Source: Roseibium limicola
GTDB taxonomy: Bacteria > Pseudomonadota > Alphaproteobacteria > Rhizobiales > Stappiaceae
Reading direction: 5' to 3'
Assembly (NCBI RefSeq): GCF_017313085.1
Contig: NZ_JAFLNF010000003.1
Span: 62,001 to 126,000 of the forward strand
DNA: 64,000 nucleotides
Below are positions 8,658 through 16,378 of the stretch, one piece after another (position 1 is the stretch's first letter; each line of letters begins with the position of its first letter). The notes below the pieces were generated by a model, which was given only the letters and a program-made list of their open reading frames with translations, did no database searches and was not told the DNA's origin. The position numbers and the translations under genes were made by a program.

Positions 8658-9167
8658 TCAGCTATTTCGGTCCTGCTCAAGCTCGGATTTGGACCGGCTG
8701 ACCACCCTGTGTTCCACCCAGCGCAACACTGCGATGACCAGAAATCCGAGTAGCGCTGCTGGAATGGCGACCGACCAAAGCCCAAGTCCCACAGCGAGGC
8801 CGCTAGCCCCGGCAAGCCACATTCCGGCACCGGTGGTCAGCCCCTTCACCTCCCCTTTGGTGAACACGATCATCCCTGCAGCCAGAAATGCCACCCCGGA
8901 TGTGACAGCTTCAACCATACGAATTGGATCCATGCGGACTGTTTCCTGCTTGAAGGAGCCGAAATGCAGGAACTCGATCGTCAGGATCGCAACTGTGGCA
9001 GCGGAAAGACTTATCAGCACATGAGTACGCAAACCGGCAGCGTGCTCATTCAACTCCCTTTCGAAACCCAGCAGTGCGCCCAATGCAACAGCTGCAGCCA
9101 TCCGAGCCAGAATGACTGCCAGGGGCAGATAGGTTGAAGTGGTAAGTTCATCCAGCAGCTCATTCAT
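8658..9167 (-). CDS. MgtC/SapB family membrane protein
   Basis: The 169-residue protein starts MNELLDELTTSTYLPLAVIL at 9167, preceded on its strand by GGAGCTGCTGCAG; the longer open frame upstream is Arg-rich and unlike the family. It has four to five helices and the MgtC N-terminal signatures RMAAAVALGALLGFERE and AGLRTHVLISLSAATV. The polar residues typical of the family (Glu in GFERE, Arg in AGLRTH) are present. Related proteins affect magnesium homeostasis or acid tolerance and inhibit ATP synthase in Salmonella; simple SapB-like homologues such as this have no settled role. It follows the Lrp gene by 59 bp on the same strand and may be co-transcribed with it. Confidence 0.88.
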   Translation of the reverse strand: MNELLDELTTSTYLPLAVILARMAAAVALGALLGFERELNEHAAGLRTHVLISLSAATVAILTIEFLHFGSFKQETVRMDPIRMVEAVTSGVAFLAAGMIVFTKGEVKGLTTGAGMWLAGASGLAVGLGLWSVAIPAALLGFLVIAVLRWVEHRVVSRSKSELEQDRNS

Positions 9168-9226
9168 CTGCAGCAGCTCCTTTAGCTGGAATACGCAGAT
9201 CTGCAGCAGGATGTTCCGTCGAAATC

Positions 9227-9667
9227 TCAGACGACCGGGGGCAGACGCCTTTGAACCGTCTGTGCCTTGACCACCGCCGTGTGCGTCTCGGCTTTCTCTG
9301 CGACCTTGTCCAGCAGCGTGTCCAGTTCTTCCATGGAGCGCACATAGAGGCGGGCATAGAAGCAATCGTCTCCCGTTACCTTGTCGCATTCGATGATCTG
9401 CGGAATATCGTCCAGCAGCTTCTGCACCACATGCAATGTGCCAGGCAGGGGACGAACACGGACAATGGCTTGAAACAGATAGCCCAGCGCCTTGGGGTCG
9501 ACATCCAGTGTGAAACCACGAATGACCCCGCCCTCTTCAAGCCGCTTCAGCCGCTCGGAGACACTGGGCGACGACAAGCCGACGCGACCTCCAAGCTCCT
9601 TGAGCGACAGGCGAGCATCGGCAAGAAGCTCTTCAAGGAGGCGTCGATCAATATCGTCAATTTTCAT
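9227..9667 (-). CDS. Lrp/AsnC family transcriptional regulator
   Basis: A 146-residue protein with an N-terminal winged helix-turn-helix (MKIDDIDRRLLEELLADARLSLKELGGRVGLSSPSVSERLKRLEE, residues 1-45) and a C-terminal RAM/ligand-binding domain (about 60-140) containing the usual FYARLYVRSMEELDTLL core. Lrp/AsnC proteins form octamers and sense amino acids. The gene is divergent from a DMT transporter at 9794, across a 126-bp AT-rich intergenic region, a common arrangement in which the regulator controls an amino-acid exporter. Whether it also controls the downstream mgtC-like gene is open. Confidence 0.93.
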   Translation of the reverse strand: MKIDDIDRRLLEELLADARLSLKELGGRVGLSSPSVSERLKRLEEGGVIRGFTLDVDPKALGYLFQAIVRVRPLPGTLHVVQKLLDDIPQIIECDKVTGDDCFYARLYVRSMEELDTLLDKVAEKAETHTAVVKAQTVQRRLPPVV

Positions 9668-9793
9668 TTCGAAGGCCCTTTTCTCTAATCACCTTATTAA
9701 AAAATGCGATTTTATATTCTTACAAACTTTTACACATAGAGAAAGCCCAGCTTCTGCTGCGAAAATGAGGCATATTCATAGGAGAACCTAATT

Positions 9794-10702
9794 ATGACTC
9801 AGTCTCAGACCCGTGGCGCATTGGAAATGTCTGCCGCGATGCTGATATCTGGCAGCATCGGCTACTTCGTGCTTCTGTCCGGCCAGAGCCCGTTCCAGGT
9901 GGTATTCTGGCGCTGCGCCTTCGGCCTTCTCGCCCTGTTTCCGGTCTGCTTCGCGCTCGGTTTGCTTCGCCCCGGCAGCATCACCTTGCGCCAGGCCCTT
10001 TGGGCTGCTTTCGGTGGCGTCGCCATCGTGATCAACTGGCTGTTGCTGTTTTCCGCCTACGACAAGGCGGGGATCGGCGTGGCAACCGTTGTCTACAACA
10101 CGCAGCCTTTCATGCTGGTCGCCCTTGGCGCTCTCGTGCTGAAGGAGCGCCCGACAGCGCAGAAGCTCGCCTGGCTCACGCTGGCTTTCGCAGGCGTCCT
10201 GATGATCATCGGCGAAAAGCCACAAGGCGACTATCTGACCGGCAACTACGCAAGCGGTGTCTTGTTGGCACTGGGTGCGGCTGCGCTTTATGCTGGAGCG
10301 GCGCTAATCGCCAAAAAACTCAAGGGCGTGCCGCCTCATCTGATTGCGCTGATCCAGGTTGGCGTCGGCATTGTCCTTCTCTCGCCGGTGCTTCTGGCTG
10401 CGCCCTTGCCGCAGACGTCGGGCAGCTGGGCCAGCCTCGGCGCTCTCGGTCTCTTTCATACCGGCCTGATGTATGTGCTGCTTTACGGCGCCATTCAGAA
10501 ATTGCCGACAACACTAACGGCGGCCTTGTCTTACATTTATCCGGTGGCTGCCTTGCTGATCGACACGCTCTTCTTGGGGACGTCCCTGCATCCTCTCCAG
10601 ATCGGCGGAACAGCAACCATTCTGCTGGCCGCCGCCGGTGCGACCTTTGGATGGCATTTGCCGCTTCTGAGACGGGCGGGAGTAAAACCGCAATCGCTTT
10701 GA
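9794..10702 (+). CDS. DMT-superfamily (EamA) transporter, Lrp-linked
   Basis: A 302-residue protein with ten hydrophobic helices in two EamA repeats. The conserved end of the first half reads VVYNTQPFMLVALGALVLKE and that of the second ALSYIYPVAALLIDTLFLG. A clear Shine-Dalgarno (AGGAG) precedes the ATG at 9794. Its divergence from an Lrp/AsnC gene suggests transport of an amino acid or derivative, which is inference only. It converges with the D-amino-acid transaminase operon, separated by a strong hairpin at 10727-10760. Its position next to the D-amino-acid genes makes it a candidate amino-acid exporter. Confidence 0.88.
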   Translation: MTQSQTRGALEMSAAMLISGSIGYFVLLSGQSPFQVVFWRCAFGLLALFPVCFALGLLRPGSITLRQALWAAFGGVAIVINWLLLFSAYDKAGIGVATVVYNTQPFMLVALGALVLKERPTAQKLAWLTLAFAGVLMIIGEKPQGDYLTGNYASGVLLALGAAALYAGAALIAKKLKGVPPHLIALIQVGVGIVLLSPVLLAAPLPQTSGSWASLGALGLFHTGLMYVLLYGAIQKLPTTLTAALSYIYPVAALLIDTLFLGTSLHPLQIGGTATILLAAAGATFGWHLPLLRRAGVKPQSL

Positions 10703-10722
10703 AGCGTGTCCCTCCATTCAAA

Positions 10723-10760
10723 TGCAAAACGCCCGGCCATCGTCTGATGACCGGGCGTTT
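10723..10760 (-). terminator. Terminator of the dat-dgcA-dgcN operon
   Basis: A perfect 10-bp inverted repeat (AAACGCCCGG at 10727-10736 and CCGGGCGTTT at 10751-10760) lies between the convergent DMT transporter and the dat gene. On the minus strand the stem runs into TTTT, so it mainly serves the dat operon, though it may also slow readthrough from the plus strand. Confidence 0.8.
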
Positions 10761-10791
10761 CGGCGATCCTGCTAAAAGGGGGGAAGCAGGA

Positions 10792-11646
10792 TCAGATAGC
10801 TTTTTCGCGAGAGAACTGGATGAAGATCTCACGCAGACGCTTGGCAACCTGGCCCGGTTTGCCATCGCCCAATGCAACACCATCGATTTCGACTACCGGA
10901 ACCACCATGCCGGTGGCCGATGTGGTGAAAGCTTCCTTGGCCGCCTTGGCTTCTTCGACAGTGAAAGAGCGCTCCTCAATCTTGATCTGATGCTCTTCAG
11001 CACAGCGCATCAGCGACGCCCGGGTGATCCCGGCCAGAATGTCGTTGGAGATCGGGCGGGTGACGATGTTGCCTTCCTGAGTGACGATATAGGCGTTGTT
11101 GGAGGAGCCTTCCGTCACCATGCCGTCCAGCACCATCCAGACATCATCGACGCCATTGGCCTTGGCTTCGTTCTTCAAGAGAGATGCATACAGCAACTGC
11201 ACAGTCTTGATATCGCAGCGCCGCCAGCGAATGTCGTCGGCAGTCATGACCTTGAGGCCCTTGTCGACCGATGGCCCGGCGAGAAGCGACTTTTCCTGGG
11301 TGAACATCACCAGTGTCGGTGCAGTGCCTTCCGGCGGGAAAAGAAAGTCGCGGTCGGCTTCACCACGGGAGACCTGAAGGTAGATCAGACCTTCCTTGAC
11401 GTTGTTGACTTGCGCCAGCTTGCGGTGAGCTGCCAACAGCTCCTCATCGGTCGCAGGTGATGCCATCTTTAGCTCATCCAGCGAGCGACGCAGGCGCGCC
11501 ATGTGCCCCTCGAAGTCGACGAGCTTACCATCGAGAATGCAGGTTACTTCATAAACGGCATCGGCAAACAGAAAGCCGCGATCAAACACCGACACCTTGG
11601 CTTCCGTCTCCGGCACGAAGGCGCCATTCACATAAACAGTACGCAT
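10792..11646 (-). CDS. dat: D-amino-acid transaminase
   Basis: A 284-residue fold-type IV PLP aminotransferase. The N-terminus MRTVYVNGAFVPETEAKVSV followed by FDRGFLFADAVYEV is typical of D-alanine aminotransferases. The PLP lysine is Lys147 in RRCDIKTVQLL and the conserved Glu179 sits in MVTEGSSNNAYIV. It should swap amino groups between D-amino acids (D-Ala, D-Glu, D-Asp) and 2-oxo acids in the cytoplasm. Branched-chain L-aminotransferases share the fold, but the DIKT motif and the short length favour the D-specific branch. It is the last gene of a three-gene operon, 16 bp after the dgcA-like gene, which strongly supports a D-amino-acid role. Confidence 0.88.
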   Translation of the reverse strand: MRTVYVNGAFVPETEAKVSVFDRGFLFADAVYEVTCILDGKLVDFEGHMARLRRSLDELKMASPATDEELLAAHRKLAQVNNVKEGLIYLQVSRGEADRDFLFPPEGTAPTLVMFTQEKSLLAGPSVDKGLKVMTADDIRWRRCDIKTVQLLYASLLKNEAKANGVDDVWMVLDGMVTEGSSNNAYIVTQEGNIVTRPISNDILAGITRASLMRCAEEHQIKIEERSFTVEEAKAAKEAFTTSATGMVVPVVEIDGVALGDGKPGQVAKRLREIFIQFSREKAI

Positions 11647-11662
11647 TTTTTCAAAACCCCTT

Positions 11663-12649
11663 TTAGCCCCAGAGACCTGGCACGGACGGCGTCACGAGAG
11701 AGCCGGTGAATTCAAGCGGAATGTCACGATCCTTGGCCAGCAATAGCGGACCGTCGAGATCGACATACTCTGCGCCCTGGGCAAGCAGCACCGCAGGCGC
11801 CATGGCCAATGATGTGCCGACCATGCAGCCGATCATGATTTGAAAACCTTGCGCCCTTGCAGCTTCACGCAGAGCCAGGGCCTCGGTCAGGCCGCCGGTC
11901 TTGTCCAGTTTGATGTTGATCAGGTCGTACTTGCCGCCAAGGTGGTCAAGGGACGCCCGATCATGACAGCTCTCATCGGCACATACGGGCAGAACCCGTT
12001 CCAAACCAATAAGAGCATCGTCATCGGCAGCGGGAAGTGGTTGCTCGACCATGGCAACGCCAAGACGAACAAATTCCGGTGCCAGCTTCTGATATTCGGA
12101 AACCGACCAGCCTTCGTTGGCATCAATGATGATTGTACTATCAGGCGCGCCGTTGCGCACAGCCTCGATCCGGGCGAGATCGCCTTCACCACCCAGCTTC
12201 ACCTTCAGCAGTGGACGCGCAGCATTTTTCGCCGCCTGTTCGCCCATGCTCTCCGGCGTGCCAAGAGACAGAGTGTAGGCGGTGGTCACCTGCTCAAGCG
12301 CCGAAAATCCGGCGAGCGTGAAAGCCCGCTGACCTGACTGTTTGGCTTCCAGATCCCACAGCGCACAATCAAGAGCATTGCGGGCGGCGCCCGGCTTCAG
12401 CAGAGCCTGAAGCTCGGACCGGCCGGCGCCATTGGCGAAGTCATCGGAAAGGGAAAGGATGGTGTCGACGACACCATCCAGAGTTTCGCCATAGCGGGCA
12501 TAAGGCACGCATTCGCCTCTGCCCGTATGGGTGCCGTCCGAGATTTCCACCGTCACCACATGCGCTTCCGTGCGAGAGCCACGCGAAATGGTGAAGGTTC
12601 CCGCAATGGGGAAAGTCTCGGCATAGGCCTTGAGGTTCAGTGCAGCCAT
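11663..12649 (-). CDS. dgcA: Enolase-superfamily racemase/epimerase, DgcA type (N-acetyl-D-glutamate racemase)
   Basis: The 328-residue protein starts MAALNLKAYAETFPIAG at 12649, four bases after the upstream stop. It shows the muconate-lactonizing subgroup layout: an N-terminal cap domain, then a barrel with the KxK acid/base pair in LLKVKLGG, metal ligands in IIIDANEGW, MVEQPLP and VCADESCHD, and the second-side lysine in NIKLDKTGG. By fold it would classically be called a dipeptide (L-Ala-D/L-Glu) epimerase. Immediate linkage to a DUF1611 gene and a D-amino-acid transaminase matches the described dgcN-dgcA pathway, in which DgcA racemises N-acetyl-D-glutamate. I assign DgcA from context plus family; dipeptide epimerase remains the alternative. 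Confidence 0.82.
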   Translation of the reverse strand: MAALNLKAYAETFPIAGTFTISRGSRTEAHVVTVEISDGTHTGRGECVPYARYGETLDGVVDTILSLSDDFANGAGRSELQALLKPGAARNALDCALWDLEAKQSGQRAFTLAGFSALEQVTTAYTLSLGTPESMGEQAAKNAARPLLKVKLGGEGDLARIEAVRNGAPDSTIIIDANEGWSVSEYQKLAPEFVRLGVAMVEQPLPAADDDALIGLERVLPVCADESCHDRASLDHLGGKYDLINIKLDKTGGLTEALALREAARAQGFQIMIGCMVGTSLAMAPAVLLAQGAEYVDLDGPLLLAKDRDIPLEFTGSLVTPSVPGLWG

Positions 12650-12653
12650 CAGA

Positions 12654-13655
12654 TCAAAGGGCTGCCAGAGCGTCAGCCAGACGGCCTGCGCCATGACGGA
12701 ACGGATCGACGCACGGCAGACCGAGACGGTCTTCGACTTCCTTGCAGTAGGCCAGAGCTTCGTCGTCCGACATGGAAGAGGTGTTCAGCGAAACACCGAC
12801 AACCTGACAGTTCGGGTTCACCACCTGCGCCAGACGCAGGGCAACGTCGCGCACGTCTTCCAGGCTTGGAAGCTGATAATCCGGTAGACCACGCATGTGC
12901 GGGCGGTTCGGCTCATGGCAAAGCACCAGCGCATCCGGCTGGCCGCCATGGACGAGAGCCAGGGTCACACCGGAATAAGACGCATGGAACAGGGAGCCCT
13001 GACCTTCGATCAAATCCCAATGGTCAGCATCATTGTCCGGCGTCAGATATTCGATGGAACCGGCCATGAAATCGGCAATCACCGCGTCCAGCGGCACGCC
13101 GCCACCGGTGATCAGGATACCGGTCTGACCGGTGGCGCGGAAAGTTGCGTTCATGCCCTTTTCGCGCATGGCTTTTTCAACGCAGAGCGCGGTGTACATC
13201 TTGCCCACAGAGCAGTCCGTGCCGACGGCCAACATGCGCTTGCCTGTCCGTGTCTTGCCGTTTGCAATCGGGTATTTCACTGAAGGAACGCGAACGTCGT
13301 GCAGGGTACGGCCGAGATCCTTGGCCTTGGCAGCCAGGTCAGCTTCGTCGCGCAGCAGGTTGTGCAGGCCCGACGCGATGTCGAGACCAGCTTCGAGCGC
13401 TTCGATCAGCACGTTTTTCCAGGCAGGAGAGATCACGCCGCCGCGGTTGGCGACGCCGATAACCAGCGTCTTCACACCCTTTTCGACAGCTTCCGCAATC
13501 GTCAGGTCCGGCAGCTTCATGTCGGCATTGCAGCCATCAAGGCGCAACTGGCCAACGGCATATTCCGGACGCCAGTCCTTGATGCCCTGAGCCACCTTGG
13601 CAGCCAGCTTGTCCGGAGCATCGCCGAGGAACAGAAGATAAGGGGTCTCGATCAT
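12654..13655 (-). CDS. dgcN: DUF1611 protein, DgcN type (D-glutamate N-acetyltransferase)
   Basis: The 333-residue protein starts MIETPYLLFLGDAPDKLA at 13655; the open frame extends upstream through unrelated sequence. It has an N-terminal Rossmann-like domain (about 1-130) and a C-terminal P-loop domain with VGTDCSVGKMYTAL near residues 145-158, followed by FRATGQTGILITGGGVPLDAV and EGQGSLFHASYSG, all DUF1611 signatures. Homologues in marine bacteria were reported to N-acetylate D-glutamate as the first step of a D-Glu catabolic route (DgcN). It is the first gene of the operon and faces a LysR gene across 173 bp that contain a palindromic operator. The biochemical call rests on family and operon context. 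Confidence 0.85.
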   Translation of the reverse strand: MIETPYLLFLGDAPDKLAAKVAQGIKDWRPEYAVGQLRLDGCNADMKLPDLTIAEAVEKGVKTLVIGVANRGGVISPAWKNVLIEALEAGLDIASGLHNLLRDEADLAAKAKDLGRTLHDVRVPSVKYPIANGKTRTGKRMLAVGTDCSVGKMYTALCVEKAMREKGMNATFRATGQTGILITGGGVPLDAVIADFMAGSIEYLTPDNDADHWDLIEGQGSLFHASYSGVTLALVHGGQPDALVLCHEPNRPHMRGLPDYQLPSLEDVRDVALRLAQVVNPNCQVVGVSLNTSSMSDDEALAYCKEVEDRLGLPCVDPFRHGAGRLADALAAL

Positions 13656-13798
13656 GGTTGGATTCTCAATCTGGAAGGTGTCTTTGGGAGCGATCAGCGC
13701 GGGTGCCTTAATGGCCTTTTGATGAGGTCGCGTCAGATCTTCAGTGACTTCGCAATCGCACCACAGCGCCCTTGTTGCAAATGCCGATTTTAGATAGG

Positions 13799-13817
13799 TT
13801 ATGCATAATTTGCATAA
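13799..13817. promoter_or_regulatory. LysR-type operator between dgcN and dgcR
   Basis: A perfect 7-bp inverted repeat, TTATGCA and TGCATAA with a 5-bp spacer, ends 11 bp before the LysR start codon. It contains the T-N11-A core typical of LysR recognition boxes. Its place in the divergent intergenic region fits autoregulation of the LysR gene and activation of dgcN-dgcA-dat. Confidence 0.7.
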
Positions 13818-13828
13818 AGGTATCCGAG

Positions 13829-14731
13829 ATGGAATTGAGCTGGCTTGAAGACTTCGCGGAACTGGCTGCCGTACGCAATTTTTCCACTGCGGCGTCGGCA
13901 CGCCATGTCACTCAACCGGCATTTTCGCGGCGCATCAAGGCACTGGAAAACTGGGTTGGTGCCGAGCTGGTCGATCGCTCTTCCTACCCGGTCACTTTGA
14001 CCAAGGCAGGCGAAACTTTTCTGGAAACCGGGCGCGAACTGATGCGCTCCATCTACCGATTGCGCGACGACTGTCGCCAACAAACCCAGACGGCTGCAGA
14101 AACCATCCACATCAGTGCCCTTCATACCATCGCTCTGGCGAATTTCCCGGAATTGCTGCGCGATATTGAGAAAACCGCTGGCCCGTTCACCACCCGCATG
14201 AATGCAACCGAGTTCTACGATTGCATCGAGTCGCTTTCACTCGGACGCTGTGATCTGGCCATGGCCTACGTGCATCCGCTGGGTCCACCGGTTCTGCAAA
14301 CTGGACAGTTCGTCTCCAAGAAGATCGCGAGCGACCCTTTCGTCCTGATCTCCGGCGTTGATGAAAGCGGCACACCGTTGTTCAACCTCGAGGATACCGG
14401 CACGCCCTACCCGTTAGTCTCCTATTCTGGCGACACGTTTCTGGGGAAGGTTCAGGCAGATCTCTTGAGCCAACTACAGGCGCGCGGTTTCCGCTTCCGC
14501 ACGGTGTTTGAAAACACCATGTCCGAGGCAATCAAGCGCATGGTGCTCACGGGAAAGGGTATCGGATTTCTGCCACGCGCAGCGGCAGAACGCGAAATCT
14601 TCCATGGCGACCTGGTCGTTCTCGATCCCCTAGAGACAAAAGTCGAGCTGGACGTGAAGGTTTTCCGCAAGATCGGCCGCGGCTCCAAGGTGATGGAACG
14701 CTTCTGGAATGAAATGCCAGAGGTTGGGTGA
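13829..14731 (+). CDS. LysR family regulator of the dgcNA-dat operon (DgcR-like)
   Basis: Starting at MELSWLEDFAELAAVRNFST (13829), the protein is 300 residues long. The N-terminal LysR helix-turn-helix covers residues 1-60 (AASARHVTQPAFSRRIKALEN), followed by a periplasmic-binding-like effector domain (about 90-295). An upstream in-frame ATG at 13772 would add 19 residues and overlap the palindromic operator, so it is unlikely. Divergence from dgcN and the operator between them point to this protein as the pathway regulator, with D-glutamate or a D-amino acid as the plausible co-inducer. The published dgcN-dgcA pathway also has a dedicated regulator named DgcR; I use that as an analogy only. 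Confidence 0.88.
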   Translation: MELSWLEDFAELAAVRNFSTAASARHVTQPAFSRRIKALENWVGAELVDRSSYPVTLTKAGETFLETGRELMRSIYRLRDDCRQQTQTAAETIHISALHTIALANFPELLRDIEKTAGPFTTRMNATEFYDCIESLSLGRCDLAMAYVHPLGPPVLQTGQFVSKKIASDPFVLISGVDESGTPLFNLEDTGTPYPLVSYSGDTFLGKVQADLLSQLQARGFRFRTVFENTMSEAIKRMVLTGKGIGFLPRAAAEREIFHGDLVVLDPLETKVELDVKVFRKIGRGSKVMERFWNEMPEVG

Positions 14732-14752
14732 AGAGCAACGGTAACCCCTCCC

Positions 14753-14785
14753 GTCATTGCCGGCTGGATCCGGCAATCCATGCCG
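14753..14785. repeat. Intergenic palindromic repeat, copy 1
   Basis: A 33-bp element beginning GTCAT and ending ATCCATGCCG, with a perfect 8-bp stem (ATTGCCGG and CCGGCAAT around a 6-nt loop). It lies between the convergent LysR and racemase genes. Two further copies of the same design occur at 57245-57278 and, inverted, at 57322-57355, so it belongs to a dispersed REP-like family. It may also act as a bidirectional terminator here. Confidence 0.7.
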
Positions 14786-14854
14786 CTTCTGAACCATGCA
14801 CTTACGTCTGTGTTGATCACTGAGGATCTACGGCATCCTAATCATGCAGGCCTT

Positions 14855-15535
14855 TCAGCGTTGAATTAGCGCTTCAGCCAGTTTGACTGCGCTGGCAACG
14901 CCGTCGATGACAGGGACCCCGAATTTGGAGCTGAGGTCAGCAGCCAGATCCGCCATGCCGGCGCAGCCGAGAGCGATGGCCTTGCTGCCGTCTTGCGCAA
15001 GTGCGCGTTGGATCTCGGCCTCGACCTTTGCACGGGCATTGCTGAGCGGGTCTTCCAGATCCAGAACGGGCACTTCCGAGGCCCGAACGCGTGCGCACCG
15101 CGATGCCAGACCAACGTCTTTGAGGTTCTGCTCCAGCACCGGCACCGAGACACTTAGCGTGGTGACAACGGAAAAGGTTGTCGCTGCCAGACTGGCCATG
15201 TGATAGGCAGCCTCGCCAATGCCGATGACCGGGACCGGCAAGGTTTCGCGCAGGTGCCACAGGCCGGTGTCATCGAAGCAGGCGATGATGACCGCGGAAA
15301 CGCTCGCGTCTTCCGCCAGCGTCTCGTCAATCAGCGCATAGAGCTCGGGAAGTGCCGCCTCCCCGTCTTCAGGCCCCTGAATGGCAGCCGGTGACTTGGT
15401 CGGATTGACGGCGGTAATACGAGTGCGGCTGTCCGCTACGGCTCTGGCCGCCTCGCCGATCTTTGCCGTCATCGAAGCGGTGGAGTTGGGATTGACCACC
15501 AAGATATGCCGCAAGGCTGGTTCGACGTTGTGCAC
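14855..15535 (-). CDS. Aspartate/glutamate/hydantoin racemase family protein
   Basis: The 226-residue protein starts MHNVEPALRHILVVNPNSTA. It has the two-cysteine active site of this family, the first in VSAVIIACFDDTGLWHL (about residue 83) and the second in SKAIALGCAGMADL (about 187). The NPNST start motif and ACFDDTG loop are closest to hydantoin racemases, which invert 5-substituted hydantoins. Aspartate, glutamate or allantoin substrates are possible. It is the distal gene of the ABC-transporter operon, three bases after a permease stop, so it most likely acts on the imported compound or its breakdown product. The transporter substrate is unknown. Confidence 0.85.
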   Translation of the reverse strand: MHNVEPALRHILVVNPNSTASMTAKIGEAARAVADSRTRITAVNPTKSPAAIQGPEDGEAALPELYALIDETLAEDASVSAVIIACFDDTGLWHLRETLPVPVIGIGEAAYHMASLAATTFSVVTTLSVSVPVLEQNLKDVGLASRCARVRASEVPVLDLEDPLSNARAKVEAEIQRALAQDGSKAIALGCAGMADLAADLSSKFGVPVIDGVASAVKLAEALIQR

Positions 15536-15537
15536 CT

Positions 15538-16377
15538 TCAGACCATTCCCTTGCCGGCATCCGAGCCCTTGCTCGCCTGGGAGCGGCGCAACAGGATGAC
15601 TATGCTCAGGAAGCAGCCAATGATCAGGAATGAGAACAACGTCGTCAGCGTACCAAGCGCATAGAGAACCGGCGATGTGACGTTGGTGGTCATGCCGAAA
15701 ATTTCCAGAGGCAGGGTGTTGTAGGACCCGGCAGTCAGCAGAGTTCGAGCAAACTCGTCATACGACAGCGTGAAACCGAACAGCGCCACCCCAATCAGCA
15801 TCGGCGCGATGATTGGCAATACAACATAGCGCACGGTCTGCCATGGCGAGGCGCCCAAATCGCGCGCAGCTTCCTCATAGGATCTGTCGAAGCGGTTAAA
15901 GACTGCAAACATGATCAACAGGCCGAATGGCAACGTCCAGGTGAGCTGCGCACCGAAACCCGAGGTCGCCCAATGCACATCGAGATCCAGAATGTTGAAG
16001 ATCAGGCCAACACCGAGGGAAACCAGGATAGATGGAATGATCAGGCTGGCAATGATCATGTAAAACAAGAACGTAGAGCCCCTGAACTTTTGACGGAAGG
16101 CCATGCCGCCCATCACCGAAAAGACCACCGTCACCACCATGACCATCAATCCGAGACCAAAGGATCGACGGAACGAGCCCCAGATATCGCCAACAGCCTG
16201 CTCCTCGAAGAGGTCAAAGAACCAGTGCAGGGAGACGCCGTTCATCGGGAAGGTCAACCCGCCGCGCGGGCCCTGGAAAGACAGAATGCCGATGGTGATG
16301 ACCGGGCCGTAGAGGAACAGAACAAACAACCCGAAAAAGGCAGCAAGGGCATAGAAAGAGCGCGACCGGGGTTCCAT
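15538..16377 (-). CDS. ABC transporter permease (PotC type)
   Basis: A 279-residue inner-membrane protein with six predicted helices. The cytoplasmic EAA loop reads YEEAARDLGASPWQTVRYVVLPIIAPML (about residues 165-192), which couples to the ATPase. The sequence resembles the PotC permeases of spermidine/putrescine-type importers. It follows the other permease by one base, typical of a tightly coupled operon, and precedes the racemase gene. The substrate could be a polyamine, an opine or another modified amino acid. Confidence 0.9.
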   Translation of the reverse strand: MEPRSRSFYALAAFFGLFVLFLYGPVITIGILSFQGPRGGLTFPMNGVSLHWFFDLFEEQAVGDIWGSFRRSFGLGLMVMVVTVVFSVMGGMAFRQKFRGSTFLFYMIIASLIIPSILVSLGVGLIFNILDLDVHWATSGFGAQLTWTLPFGLLIMFAVFNRFDRSYEEAARDLGASPWQTVRYVVLPIIAPMLIGVALFGFTLSYDEFARTLLTAGSYNTLPLEIFGMTTNVTSPVLYALGTLTTLFSFLIIGCFLSIVILLRRSQASKGSDAGKGMV

Positions 16378-16378
16378 C

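Noticed and set aside
10000..11460. Long plus-strand open frame (486 codons)
   Set aside because: It overlaps the 3' half of the DMT gene in another frame and runs antisense through the dat gene; composition is Arg/Gly/Ala-rich with no family motif. A shadow of GC-rich codons.
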